Assembly: GCA_014695325.1 (NCBI GenBank)
Contig: JACJNZ010000079.1
Coordinates: forward strand, 52,591 to 116,590
Origin: Cyanobacteria bacterium FACHB-502
Lineage (GTDB): Bacteria > Cyanobacteriota > Cyanobacteriia > Elainellales > Elainellaceae
DNA: 64,000 nt
Direction of reading: 5' to 3'
A model generated the notes under the pieces. That model did no database searches, was not told the origin of the DNA, and was given only the letters and a program-made list of their open reading frames with translations. The stretch's first letter is position 1; each line of letters opens with the position of its first letter. Below are positions 18,068 to 26,185 of this stretch, in pieces. Position numbers and translations under genes: made by a program.

Positions 18068-18116
18068 GCACTAAAAAATAGTTCTTTCATCATGTCACGG
18101 CACTATTTTTTAGTGC
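18068..18116. promoter_or_regulatory. Double palindromic operator between divergent genes
   Basis: GCACTAAAAAATAGT (18068-18082) and ACTATTTTTTAGTGC (18102-18116) are perfect reverse complements separated by 19 bp. Each arm is itself nearly a dyad (CACTA-N5-TAGTG), so this may be two binding sites for one dimeric regulator. It lies 15 bp upstream of the ATPase ATG and about 90 bp upstream of the divergent gene at 18207. A repressor controlling the ATPase and possibly both genes is the simplest reading. The same sequence could also fold as a long hairpin in RNA. Confidence 0.65.
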
Positions 18117-18206
18117 AAGTGGAGGTGCATTGAAAATTTCTGTGGAATTGTAAGAAAAAAGTAAATGGTTTCTCAGGGCAAGGTTGCCCAAACGTGAGGA
18201 GAATTG

Positions 18207-19319
18207 ATGAACGATGCGTTTAAGCCCAAGGGGTTAATTGGTAGACAGGCTGAGTTAGAGCAAATCTGTGCAATTTTGGCGGCTGACCAGGATTTGATGC
18301 TGACTGGCGTAACTGGGAGTGGGCGGCGATCGCTCATTCGCTATGCCGCACAGCACATTGGAGCCAGAGTTTTAGAGATTGACTGCCTGCGAGCTATCAC
18401 CTCTTCTCGCTTTTTAGCGTTGCTGGCGGAAGGAATGCTTCATATCTTTACAACTCCAGAAGAACAAGCGTTGATAGAGCAGTGGACTTCTGCCTATCCT
18501 TTGCAATTAGAACAACCCACAACTCATCAGTCCCACTTTGTTTGGCAAGTTCCCCTCAATGATGAATGGCTGATTCTGCAAGCCTTATTGAATCTCCCTC
18601 AGGCGATAGCAGAGCAGCTAAGCAGCCGAGTAGTGTTTGTTTTTCAAAATTTTCCCCACATTCGCTCTTGGGATCGGGCAGGGCGATGGGAATCCTATTT
18701 GCGCCAGGAAATTCAACGGCAAAATCGGGTCAGCTATGTCATTCTGGCAACAACCCCAGAAGACTGGGTAGAAGAAAGCCAGGTTCAACTGTTCTCCCTG
18801 CTTCCCCTGCACCGTCATGAACTTGAAACTTGGGTGGTTGAAGCAATGGCAGCCGCAGGATTTAGGTTTGAGGACGATGCCCTCGAACTATTTTTGGATT
18901 ATACGGAAGGGCATGTTGGAGATGCGATCGCTCTGGCGCGGCGAATCTGGAGCGATCGTCGATCCTTTTATCAGGATGAGAAAACCGAGTTTTCGTTGTC
19001 CTTCTCTCCAAACCTAATTCAACTTCATCACATTCATTGCAGCATGTTACGGCTGGTCGAGGACTTGTCGCTCACGTTTGAATCCCTCCTGCTTCTCCTA
19101 CCTCCGATTCAGGCACGGTTACTGGAAAGCTTAGCGATCGATCCGACGGATAGCCCTCATTCGCGTCTCTATCTTCAGAAACACCAGTTCTCAAGAGGGG
19201 GTGGGTTTCAGGGTGCACTTACAGGATTAGAACAGAAAGGATTAATTTATGGAGCAAAAATAGGGTATCGAGTCGCAATGCCACTTCTATCCTTCTGGCT
19301 GAAGCATCGCATTTTGTAG
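18207..19319 (+). CDS. AAA/STAND-like NTPase with wing-helix-type C-terminus
   Basis: ATG 18207 has AGGAG just upstream. The N-terminus (LIGRQAELEQICAIL) is typical of MNS/AAA STAND ATPases that begin 'xGRxxEL'. The P-loop GVTGSGRRSLI has Arg in place of the usual catalytic Lys, and the Walker-B position (VVFVFQNF) lacks acidic residues, so ATP hydrolysis is doubtful. A sensor-like ILATTPEDW and a lid region (HRHELETWV...EGHVGDAIALARRIW) follow, then a C-terminal helical domain with winged-helix character (LEQKGLIYGAKIGYRVAMPLL). It is divergent from the Ca2+-ATPase. Role unknown. Confidence 0.65.
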   Translation: MNDAFKPKGLIGRQAELEQICAILAADQDLMLTGVTGSGRRSLIRYAAQHIGARVLEIDCLRAITSSRFLALLAEGMLHIFTTPEEQALIEQWTSAYPLQLEQPTTHQSHFVWQVPLNDEWLILQALLNLPQAIAEQLSSRVVFVFQNFPHIRSWDRAGRWESYLRQEIQRQNRVSYVILATTPEDWVEESQVQLFSLLPLHRHELETWVVEAMAAAGFRFEDDALELFLDYTEGHVGDAIALARRIWSDRRSFYQDEKTEFSLSFSPNLIQLHHIHCSMLRLVEDLSLTFESLLLLLPPIQARLLESLAIDPTDSPHSRLYLQKHQFSRGGGFQGALTGLEQKGLIYGAKIGYRVAMPLLSFWLKHRIL

Positions 19320-19456
19320 CTTATCGTAGGAAATCTCTTGGTTGTGCTTTAAGGGGTGTGGGATAGGTCGCGAAATCATCCCAAGACCAAGCGTTGATAG
19401 CTAATCCAGCCCGCTTTACTGCTGTCGTCTTCGTCCAACTGCTGGTCCAGATCCAT

Positions 19457-19918
19457 TCAAAAAATTCCTTCCTGTAGCCATGCTTCAGCTTCCGAGAGTT
19501 GGCAAAAGAAGCGTTCATTCGATCGCCCAAGATTTTGATTGTAGAGTGCCATTTTGTTGCAATCATGATGAACATGAGCTACGGCAACACAACGGGCGCG
19601 ATCAAGATTAGGGGAAATGGTATTTTGAACTTCAAAGAGTCGAAAGAATCCAACTTCAAAATCATGTCTTGCTAAAAACGTAGGGATGACGACGCGCTGC
19701 TGTTGATGAACGGCTTTGTCTTGCTCACTCACTTCGTAACCTTGGATGTCAATCAGCATAGTAAAGTCGAGGTGTTTGGGAATCTGACGACTCACTTGTT
19801 CCAGACTTTGCTCCCATGCTTCAACTTGCTCCTGATGAAGTATGCCAGAAATGCGCGTGCGGAGAATTTGTTCGGTGGAGTTCCAAGTTGTGTGCATTAT
19901 TTCAGCCATCATTTCCAA
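19457..19918 (-). CDS. Hypothetical 153-aa protein
   Basis: The N-terminal ~75 residues (TTWNSTEQILRTRISGILHQEQVEAWEQSLEQV...DFTMLIDIQGYEV) alternate strands and helices in a way reminiscent of SpoIIAA/STAS-like folds, with a 'LIDIQGY' strand-loop. The C-terminal half contains HDFEVGFFRLFEVQN and ARCVAVAHVHHD. No catalytic motif is evident. Several Met residues near the start leave the exact start open. It stands alone after the convergent NTPase gene. Confidence 0.55.
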   Translation of the reverse strand: MEMMAEIMHTTWNSTEQILRTRISGILHQEQVEAWEQSLEQVSRQIPKHLDFTMLIDIQGYEVSEQDKAVHQQQRVVIPTFLARHDFEVGFFRLFEVQNTISPNLDRARCVAVAHVHHDCNKMALYNQNLGRSNERFFCQLSEAEAWLQEGIF

Positions 19919-20027
19919 ATTGCAAATGTGTTGAGGGGTACGAGGTAGTGCCTCTGCTGAGGTAATTGCTCATTGAGCTTCCCCATCATGCTCCAACCCT
20001 ATTTTCTTGGAATCCTCCAGTAGGGTC

Positions 20028-20363
20028 TTAAACGAGTGATGAAAGAATCTTCAGATCTTGAGGGATATTCAGATCAATGGCTCCTTCCGGAAACGGAATG
20101 CTTAAAACGTGGAAGCGATGCTGGCGGATGATGAACTTAGCCCCTACATCCCCCTGAAGCGTCTTAAGTTCTGGAAATAATGTTCTATGAAATAGGGCTG
20201 GAACACCCAGAACTTCCCTGTATTCAGAAGTCACGATCGGGAAATTTGTCACTCGATGTTTGCTAATCAATTGGCAAATCAAATTGGGAATAACAAATGG
20301 TTGATCACAGACCATGAGAACGATCGCATCTAATTTAGGGACAATTGCTACCAATCCCCCCAC
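20028..20363 (-). pseudogene. N-terminally truncated MobA/MocA-like nucleotidyltransferase
   Basis: The remaining 111 residues match the C-terminal half of NTP_transf_3 enzymes such as MocA/MobA (cytidylyl- or guanylyltransferase for molybdenum cofactor): AIVLMVCDQPFVIPNLICQLI, then VPALFHRTLFPELKTLQGDVGAKFII and AIDLNIPQDL. The essential N-terminal loop LAAGxSxRMGxxK is missing. The upstream minus-strand DNA (20364-20460) carries stops in all relevant frames, so the gene is a remnant. Confidence 0.7.
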
Positions 20364-20470
20364 TCTGCAATTGAAATGCCCGGACTAGCACCGTTAATTC
20401 GACCTCTACAGCGCGATGATCGCTACTAAACTCTTGCAGGGATTGAAACTACTGTTGAGCACGAAAATCT

Positions 20471-20764
20471 CTAAACTGAATCATTGCCCCAGCCACAATT
20501 CGAGCAGTCCCAATGCACCTGAACTTGATGAGTCGAACCAATCAGCATCTCACAAGCAGAACATCGCCCTGTAAATAGGGGATGGGTATCCAGTAACGCC
20601 AATTGCTCTGTTAATGTATGCTTCCGGGTCTGCAAAACCAGTTCCCCGTTATAGGCTGCACCTTCTGGCTGCCATTGCTCCTCCACTTCAGACGTCTGGG
20701 CAGTACCAAGCCCTTCTCCTTCGGGGGCGATCCGCCTTTGGCGGCTGCGCGGAGCGGTCGCCAC
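20471..20764 (-). CDS. Small zinc-ribbon protein, uncertain start
   Basis: The C-terminus holds CSACEMLI...VHWDCSNCGW, two CxxC knuckles that should bind Zn2+. The marked start is GTG 20764; the frame stays open upstream to about 20840 and encodes HLRCTLHPLGLESEECRDF, which contains Cys and His that look like a further metal site. The real N-terminus may therefore be longer, or lost. A 37-bp cyanobacterial palindrome (20726-20762) lies within the coding frame and encodes the Arg-rich ATAPRSRQRRIA segment, so the repeat has invaded the gene without breaking it. Confidence 0.5.
   Translation of the reverse strand: MATAPRSRQRRIAPEGEGLGTAQTSEVEEQWQPEGAAYNGELVLQTRKHTLTEQLALLDTHPLFTGRCSACEMLIGSTHQVQVHWDCSNCGWGNDSV
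20726..20762. repeat. GC-rich dispersed palindrome
   Basis: GGCGATCCGCCTTTGGCGGC followed by TGCGCGGAGCGGTCGCC is a highly iterated cyanobacterial repeat with nested dyads (GATCCGCC...GGCGG and GGCGA...TCGCC). Only one copy was seen in the window. It lies inside the reading frame of the zinc-ribbon gene. Confidence 0.65.
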
Positions 20765-21072
20765 AAAGTCACGACACTCCTCTGACTCTAAGCCTAATGG
20801 ATGGAGCGTACAACGGAGATGCGAGTTATGAGTGTAAAATTCACAGAACTAACACTGCGGCGGGTAGCAGGGATTAGATGAACTGGGCATTTGCTGATTG
20901 GGGATTGGATCATTCGTAGTGTTCCCTGCACTCACGCCCCAAACAGCCCTTTTTCCTGTTTGCAGTTCTGGGAAAGAATCTAACCTTTTAGCAGCCAATT
21001 TCTCAGAACCGATCGAGGCAATGCTCACACCCGAACAACAGCGATCGCACCTACTGCTGGACCTATGCATCC

Positions 21073-21303
21073 TCAAGCGGATGTTCCAATCCCCAACCCC
21101 TGCTTGCTGCGCTGCAACTGCTGCCACAGCCCCTCAATCTGTTCATACGCATCCTCCGGCGACAGCTTCCCTGCCGTCTCCAGGTTGGCAATATATCCCA
21201 CACGCTGGGCAAATTCCTGAAGGTTGGCATTAAACACCAACCGCTCTGGCTTAACCTCACCCCCATAACGGCTGCGGGGATATAAAAATTCAGATCGATC
21301 CAT
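21073..21303 (-). CDS. Conserved cyanobacterial protein (DUF7219-like), 76 aa
   Basis: MDRSEFLYPRSRYGGEVKPERLVFNANLQEFAQRVGYIANLETAGKLSPEDAY is the pattern of a small family found throughout cyanobacteria, which I recall as DUF7219. It is soluble and mostly helical. Function unknown. It lies 28 bp after the end of the gene at 21332-21703 on the same strand, so the two could be one operon. Confidence 0.7.
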   Translation of the reverse strand: MDRSEFLYPRSRYGGEVKPERLVFNANLQEFAQRVGYIANLETAGKLSPEDAYEQIEGLWQQLQRSKQGLGIGTSA

Positions 21304-21331
21304 CTATTGCCCCTCCTATCCATCGTCTCCT

Positions 21332-21703
21332 TCAAGCCGCCTCAATCGCTTTCAGCAAAACAGCACGTTCCGTCTTGCTCCCTTGTTCACTCAATGCCTC
21401 AATCGCCCCAATCTCAATAATTCCTTCCCCCTCCAATTGCTTCAGCACTTCCTTCAGGTACGGGTGGATCTGAAACTCGTGTGCCGGAATCGAGAACACC
21501 AGCATCACCACTTGCAAATCCCGTTCCCACATCCACTGCCCTGCCTGCTGAAGCTGCTGCAACACAACCGATCGCAGACCAGTGCGGGCAGGATGTTGCC
21601 ATAACGCAGGAAAGCCGAATCCTAGACAATCGACCCAACCTTCAGACCGTAACCGAGCGACCACTCGTTGAGCAGGTGAGGAGACCAGTGAGGACTGTTG
21701 CAT
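21332..21703 (-). CDS. Hypothetical 123-aa protein
   Basis: The product is soluble and mixed alpha/beta: GWVDCLGFGFPALWQHPARTGLRSVVLQQLQQAGQWMWERDLQVVMLVFSIPAHEFQIHPYLKEVLKQLEGEGIIEIG. The pattern 'xxVVMLVFSIPxHEF' repeats a hydrophobic strand-turn. No family recognised. It is the upstream member of a possible pair with the DUF7219-like gene. Confidence 0.55.
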   Translation of the reverse strand: MQQSSLVSSPAQRVVARLRSEGWVDCLGFGFPALWQHPARTGLRSVVLQQLQQAGQWMWERDLQVVMLVFSIPAHEFQIHPYLKEVLKQLEGEGIIEIGAIEALSEQGSKTERAVLLKAIEAA

Positions 21704-21791
21704 CGCTACAACCCAGAATCAATGTTCTTATGTAGGATTTGAGTATAACCAATACAGCTAGCAATGTCTTGTAAAAACTACATAAGATGCA

Positions 21792-22172
21792 ATGGCGACA
21801 CCCAATCTTCAAGAAACGCTCTCTCCCAGGGAAGAACTCCAGCAGCAAATTCTCAAGCTAAGCCTCAAAGACAAAGAGATCCTTTTAGGCTGGCTGAAGG
21901 CAACCACTAAGGAAGAAAAGCAGCAGGCAGTCGCCGCACAAGTCCCGGTCAAGAAGGGCAGAGAGGTCGTTCAAACCCTCCAAAGCGGCACGACGCTCTA
22001 TCGACTAGAAGGCGTGAAATGCGGCAAGAAGAAGTGCAAGTGTGCCAGGGGTCAGCTGCATGGTCCTTACTGGTATGCCTACCACTGGAAGGGCAAGAAA
22101 ATGACCAGTACCTACATTGGCAAAAAGCTGGATGAGGCGATTGCAATTGCGGCTGAACCCAACGGAGAGTAG
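21792..22172 (+). CDS. DUF6788-like small protein with CGKxxCxCARG motif
   Basis: The 126-aa product has a helical charged N-terminus (residues 5-60) and a C-terminal region GVKCGKKKCKCARGQLHGPYWYAYHWKGKKMTSTYIGK. The C-G-x-x-x-C-x-C-A-x-G-x-x-H-G-P-Y core is the hallmark of DUF6788, a family often found near mobile DNA and predicted to bind metal and nucleic acid. Start ATG 21792 fits the onset of coding character. Confidence 0.75.
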   Translation: MATPNLQETLSPREELQQQILKLSLKDKEILLGWLKATTKEEKQQAVAAQVPVKKGREVVQTLQSGTTLYRLEGVKCGKKKCKCARGQLHGPYWYAYHWKGKKMTSTYIGKKLDEAIAIAAEPNGE

Positions 22173-22286
22173 AGCCTGTCGCTAGATTAGTCCAAGCATG
22201 AATTGATAATTCTTGAAGTGTCAGCTTTTCAACAAATAGAGTCAATAAAAAGCCCTCAATCGCCTGGGTTGAGAGCAGAGCGTCTA

Positions 22287-23198
22287 AGAGGTTGTTTGAA
22301 AAGGTGTGAAGTGTAAGCTTTTATGCCAAGCGCCTCACCATCAAACGAATCATGGCAAGGTAGATCAACGTCTCAGATGTTTGTGGCAATAGCTCATAGT
22401 CTCGTACTAATCGACGAGATTCCATGAGCCAGCCAAAAGTGCGCTCGACCACCCAGCGCTTCTTAAGCAGCACGAAACCTCTGGTTTGCTCGGGTCTGAG
22501 TACGACCTGCACAATCCAACGACACACCTCCATCACCCAAATCCTGAACGGGTTGCCCTCATAGCCGCCATCGACCCAAACGGTATGCACTCGCCAGACG
22601 GCTTTGCCCATGCGTCTGGTCTTCTTCAGGACTCGTTTGCCCCCTTCACGCTCACCGATACTCGCTGCCGTTACCAGCACGCGCAGCACTAAACCGAGCG
22701 TATCGACCGTCAAATGTCGCTTGCGCCCTTGATGTGCTTGGCCGCGTCGTAGCCCACCGCTTCACTCACCCTGGCAGCAGTTTTCACACTTTGAGCGTCC
22801 ACGATCACCTCGGATGGACTGGGTTCGCGCTCATCGTCAAGGCGTACCCACTGGTGCAGGTGGTCATGAATCGCAAGCCAAGTACCATCAAGACGCCAGT
22901 TGCGAAAATAGGTGTAGCCCGTTTGCCAGTTGGGAAAGTCGCCGGGCAAGTTGCGCCAACGACAGCCTTCACACAAGAGGTAAAAGATGGCGTTGAGCAC
23001 TTCCCAAATCTCTACCTCACGGGGACGACCACCGGGTTTTGCAGGGGGAATTAACACTTCAAGCAGGTCCCATTGGTCTTGGGTTAAATTGCTGGAGTAT
23101 GCTTTACTCATCGCTCTCAAGGGTGCTGTGGTGTAAGTATCTACAGCGTATGCCCGGAGAGCTTTTTTACTGACCTGTTCGCTTTTCAAACGTCCTCT
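22287..23198 (-). mobile_element. IS5-family insertion sequence
   Basis: Terminal inverted repeats AGAGGTTGTTTGAAAAGG (22287-22304) and CGCTTTTCAAACGTCCTCT (23180-23198) match at about 15 of 18 positions. The length of about 0.9 kb fits the IS427/IS1031 subgroup. Its flanking trinucleotides are not identical, so one end may have been reshuffled. It replaces the 5' end of the gene at 23200-23612 and forms the left edge of the cassette array. Confidence 0.75.
22321..23111 (-). pseudogene. IS5-family transposase with a single frameshift
   Basis: Two overlapping frames make up one DDE transposase. The first (23111-22710) has LTQDQWDLLEVLIPP, the helix GCRWRNLPGDFPNWQT and the first catalytic Asp in EVIVDAQSVKTA. 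The second (22713-22321) has TVDTLGLVLRVLVTAAS, VWVDGGYEG and RWVVERTFGWL with the final catalytic Glu. At the junction, KHIKGASDI-stop would become KGRKRHLTVD if one C were restored near 22727. A one-base deletion is more likely than programmed frameshifting because no slippery run is present. Confidence 0.8.
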
Positions 23199-23199
23199 G

Positions 23200-23612
23200 A
23201 TATCAATGCAGCATTACAAACCTTGAGGCAACAAGAGTTTGAAGCAGGGCGTTATTTTCCTGCAATTGACTATGCAGAATTTCCTCTATGCTCTGGTTAT
23301 CCCGGTCCTGGTGCTCAACATGCATCTATTGAGGCTGCTATTGAAGATGCTGATGCTAGTGGAACACAAACTATCCTTGATATACAAGAAATATCCGAGG
23401 AGCGGCTACCTGGCACAGTCTCACCACTTGAACCGCTTGAGCTTCTAAATGTCTTTGGAACTGAGATACCAACTGTTGACATGGTGGAGAATGAAGACGA
23501 AGTTCCAGGCGAAATATTCGACTTTATTGGAAGAGGTCAATCAGCTTACATCGTTCTATATAAGAACGGTCAGCCAGAGAAATTATTATTTTTCGGATAT
23601 TCGTATGATTGA
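23200..23612 (+). pseudogene. Cassette 1: conserved cyanobacterial protein lacking its N-terminus
   Basis: The frame is open right from the IS5 end and encodes AALQTLRQQEFEAGRYFPAI...YPGPGAQHASIEAAIEDADASGTQTILDIQEI and ends YIVLYKNGQPEKLLFFGYSYD. It resembles a ~140-aa cyanobacterial family whose members begin about 20 residues earlier. The IS5 insertion has replaced that start. A TTG or ATG inside could still initiate a shorter product. Function unknown. The attC site A follows 34 bp later, so this is the first visible cassette. Confidence 0.6.
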
Positions 23613-23645
23613 TGCAGTGTTCTACTCCTGCGTGAGGCGATCGCA

Positions 23646-23733
23646 AGCTAACAAGCCCGCTGCACACCGACCGAGTAGGGCGATCGGTTATAATTCAAAG
23701 GTTATCTGCGGCGGGTGAGCGGGATCGTTATGC
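23646..23733 (+). other. attC-like site A
   Basis: R'' AGCTAAC (23646-23652) and R' GTTATGC (23727-23733). The left arm CCCGCTgCACaCCGaCC pairs with the right arm CGGCGGGTGAGCGGG, leaving three unpaired bases (g, a, a) on the left arm, which is the extrahelical-base pattern of attC. Site B has almost the same arms. Confidence 0.8.
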
Positions 23734-23828
23734 AGCTCAGTCTGTTGGTGAAGGCGGTAGTTGCAAGTCCTCTGTGGGGCAATTAGAGTTGAATTGGCGT
23801 TAGGCTCAGTCGTTGCGGTAAATCTTTG

Positions 23829-24680
23829 ATGATGAACCAACTTGAATTAAACGATTACAAGCAAGGGGTTGCGGATTCTTACGATCGCAGAAGTCAAACC
23901 TATGACAACAGCGAATGGCACGTTCAAATTTGTCGTCGTTTGCTTGAATATTCGCAGGTTGGTGCTGGACAAACAGTTTTAGATATTGGAACAGGAACAG
24001 GTCATATTGCGATTGCAGCGGCTCAAATCGTTGGTGCTCAGGGGCAGGTGATTGGGATCGATATTTCTGCTGGAATGTTGGAGCAAGCACAAAGCAAAGT
24101 TAGTGCATTAGGACTCAGTAACGTAGAGTTCCAACTTACAGATGCTGAAGCTCTCGAGTATCCAGCCCATCATTTCGACCGTATTTTGTGTGCAAACACA
24201 TTTCCCTGGATGCAAGATAAAGAAGCGACCTTACGGATGTGGTATCGATTTCTCAAGCCTGGTGGTCGAATCGGTGTTCATACTCCCGCTGATACCGCGT
24301 ATGTTGGGGCTGTGGTCTTACGAAAAGTGTTTGCAAAATATGGCGTTTCTCTAGAAGCTAGTAATCGGATCGGTTCCGTTGAGCAGTGCCAAGATCTATT
24401 TACCAATGCTGGTTTTGAGGCAGTTGACATCGGAACAGAGCTGCATGGCAGCTACACGAACCTAGAGAAAGCAAAAGCAACTTGGGAGGAGATTGTTGGA
24501 CGTCCTTCATCTACCTCTCTCAAGGTATTAGGCAATGGGTTGTCGCAACTTTCATCAGCACAGTTGGCACAAGCCAAAGCGGAATTTGATGCAGAACTAG
24601 AATCTTTCCGAACTAAGGAGGGCATCTGGGATAATCTTACTACTTTATATATATTGGCTGGAAATAGAAGTAGTCGTTGA
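23829..24680 (+). CDS. Cassette 2: class I SAM-dependent methyltransferase
   Basis: The ~283-aa product has the UbiE/Methyltransf_11 order: YDRRSQTYDN, motif I VLDIGTGTGHIAIAAAQ (SAM binding, residues ~48-64), an acidic motif GIDISAGMLEQA, then QLTDAEALEYPAHHFDRILCANTFPWMQDKEATL. The C-terminal lid lacks features that would tell the substrate. The start could be either of two adjacent ATGs (23829 or 23832). It lies between attC A and attC B with almost no spare DNA, as a gene cassette does. Confidence 0.88.
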   Translation: MMNQLELNDYKQGVADSYDRRSQTYDNSEWHVQICRRLLEYSQVGAGQTVLDIGTGTGHIAIAAAQIVGAQGQVIGIDISAGMLEQAQSKVSALGLSNVEFQLTDAEALEYPAHHFDRILCANTFPWMQDKEATLRMWYRFLKPGGRIGVHTPADTAYVGAVVLRKVFAKYGVSLEASNRIGSVEQCQDLFTNAGFEAVDIGTELHGSYTNLEKAKATWEEIVGRPSSTSLKVLGNGLSQLSSAQLAQAKAEFDAELESFRTKEGIWDNLTTLYILAGNRSSR

Positions 24681-24685
24681 TCTCC

Positions 24686-24773
24686 GCATAACAATCCCAA
24701 TGCACACCGACCGCCGAGAGGCTATCAGTTGGAGTTCGAGGATATCTGCGGCGGGTGAATGGAAGCGTTAGCT
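24686..24773 (+). other. attC-like site B
   Basis: R'' GCATAAC (24686-24692) and R' GTTAGCT (24767-24773). The arms TCCCAaTgCACaCCGaCCG and CGGCGGGTGAATGGA pair with unpaired bases on the left arm, closely like site A. It begins 5 bp after the methyltransferase stop. Confidence 0.8.
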
Positions 24774-24816
24774 ATCTTTAGTTATTAGTTAGGACAGTAT
24801 TCTTAAGTTATGTCTT

Positions 24817-25284
24817 ATGACACAAAGCATTCTGACTATTCGTGAAGCAATTAAAAGTGATGAAATTGTAATTGCTGAACACCTGTGCCACGTTGCCCTC
24901 GAACTTGGCGTTTCGCCTAACTCCATTCAGCCAGACTGGCTAGAAAAGACGATTCGATTCATTAATCGCGCTCGTCAGGAGCTTTGCTACAAAGGTTTCA
25001 TTGCACAAATGAATGATTCTATCATTGGCTCAGCAAGCTGCCAGATATTGGAACTCTATCCAATGGTAAGTGAGGAGTATCAGAAAGGATACATCTGGGG
25101 TGTCTATGTAGAACCATCCTATCGAAGGCAAGGAGTTGCTACAAAACTGATGAAAGAAGCAATGATTTACTTGAAGGAGATTGGTTGCACCAAAGCGGTT
25201 TTACACGCTTCTAATACGGGTAAGTTGCTCTATTCCAGCCTGGGTTACGCAGAGAGCAACGAAATGGTGTTAAGTCTTACCTAA
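24817..25284 (+). CDS. Cassette 3a: GNAT acetyltransferase
   Basis: The 155-aa product has the GNAT core: an N-terminal strand/helix (LTIREAIKSDEIVIAEHLCHV), the beta-4 strand GYIWGVYVEPSYRRQGVATKLM holding the acetyl-CoA-binding RxxGxA loop, and the C-terminal KAVLHASNTGKLLYSSLGYAE with the catalytic-region Tyr. Substrate unknown. It is followed by the HAD gene with 12 bp spacing and a GAGGA-type ribosome site, so the two share a cassette. Confidence 0.85.
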   Translation: MTQSILTIREAIKSDEIVIAEHLCHVALELGVSPNSIQPDWLEKTIRFINRARQELCYKGFIAQMNDSIIGSASCQILELYPMVSEEYQKGYIWGVYVEPSYRRQGVATKLMKEAMIYLKEIGCTKAVLHASNTGKLLYSSLGYAESNEMVLSLT

Positions 25285-25296
25285 GAGGAAGATTTA

Positions 25297-25989
25297 ATGA
25301 TTGATAAGTTCAACACGATCTTATTGGACATGAACGATACCTTCATGTTTGGTGCCGATCAATTTGGTGCAGATGAGGATTATTCTGTCATTTATCGTCA
25401 ACTTGGCGGAACAATTGAGGCAGAACGAGTGAATCGACTGGTTCGAGCAGCCTACGACTACCTAGATATTCGCTATCCTGAGCCACAATATCGAGAAGCG
25501 TTCCCCAGTTTGCGGGACGCATTTGTAAGCATTGGAAAGCATGATCAGTTATCGGAAAGAGATTTAGACCTTTTAGTAGAGACGTTCGCTCATCACGAAT
25601 TAGGTTATGTTCCACCCGATTATTCAGCAGCAATTAATTGGCTATCTCAGCGATTTCGGCTGGGTTTAGTCATCGATATTTGGGCACCTAAAACACTTTG
25701 GATTGACACGCTGAATCAATGTGGCGTTCTTCCTGTTTGTGAGTCCAGCTCGTTTTCGTCAGATTGTGGAATCGTGAAGCCATCTCCACGTCCATTTTTG
25801 AAGGTGTTGGAGGAGATGCAGGTCACTCCGCCGGATGCAGTAATGATTGGTGATTCAGTGAGACGAGATTTGGGTGGAGCAACAGCAGCAGGAATTAGCT
25901 GTATCCTTGTGGGAGGTGCAAAACATTCATCTGCGCTTGGGGCTGTAGCCAATCTCATCGACTTGGTTGAGTCAATTGGGTACAGCTAA
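25297..25989 (+). CDS. Cassette 3b: HAD-superfamily hydrolase
   Basis: The 230-aa product carries HAD motif I as LLDMNDTFMFGADQF, motif III as KPSPRPFLKVLEEM and motif IV as VMIGDSVRRDLGGATAAGISCILV. Motif I reads D-M-N-D-T, so the usual second Asp of DxDxT is Asn; subfamilies with that change exist, but the phosphatase mechanism would differ. A helical cap domain fills residues ~25-120. Its TAA lies inside attC C. Downstream partner of the GNAT gene. Confidence 0.82.
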   Translation: MIDKFNTILLDMNDTFMFGADQFGADEDYSVIYRQLGGTIEAERVNRLVRAAYDYLDIRYPEPQYREAFPSLRDAFVSIGKHDQLSERDLDLLVETFAHHELGYVPPDYSAAINWLSQRFRLGLVIDIWAPKTLWIDTLNQCGVLPVCESSSFSSDCGIVKPSPRPFLKVLEEMQVTPPDAVMIGDSVRRDLGGATAAGISCILVGGAKHSSALGAVANLIDLVESIGYS

Positions 25990-26068
25990 CACGGCGTTGG
26001 AACGGCGGGTGAGAGCCTTTGCTGCTGGGTTTAAGCTGGTTTACCGCCACTCAACTCTGGCGTTGGGC
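25984..26068 (+). other. attC-like site C
   Basis: R'' AGCTAAC (25984-25990) overlaps the HAD stop codon; R' GTTGGGC (26062-26068) fits GTTRRRY exactly. Left arm GTTGgaaCGGCGG pairs with right arm CCGCCACTCAAC. Confidence 0.72.
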
Positions 26069-26185
26069 TGCTGATGGTGTCTGTTTGGGCTGCACCCGAC
26101 AGCGATCGGTAGGATGCCCGATGCAAAGTTAGTATGGTTTGTGAAAAACTGCTCTCATGGGTAGGACACAGATTCAGATGCTGCA

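Noticed and set aside
20435..20465. CAGGGATTGAAAC, like the end of a cyanobacterial CRISPR repeat
   Set aside because: It occurs once, with no second copy at spacer distance and no cas genes in the window.
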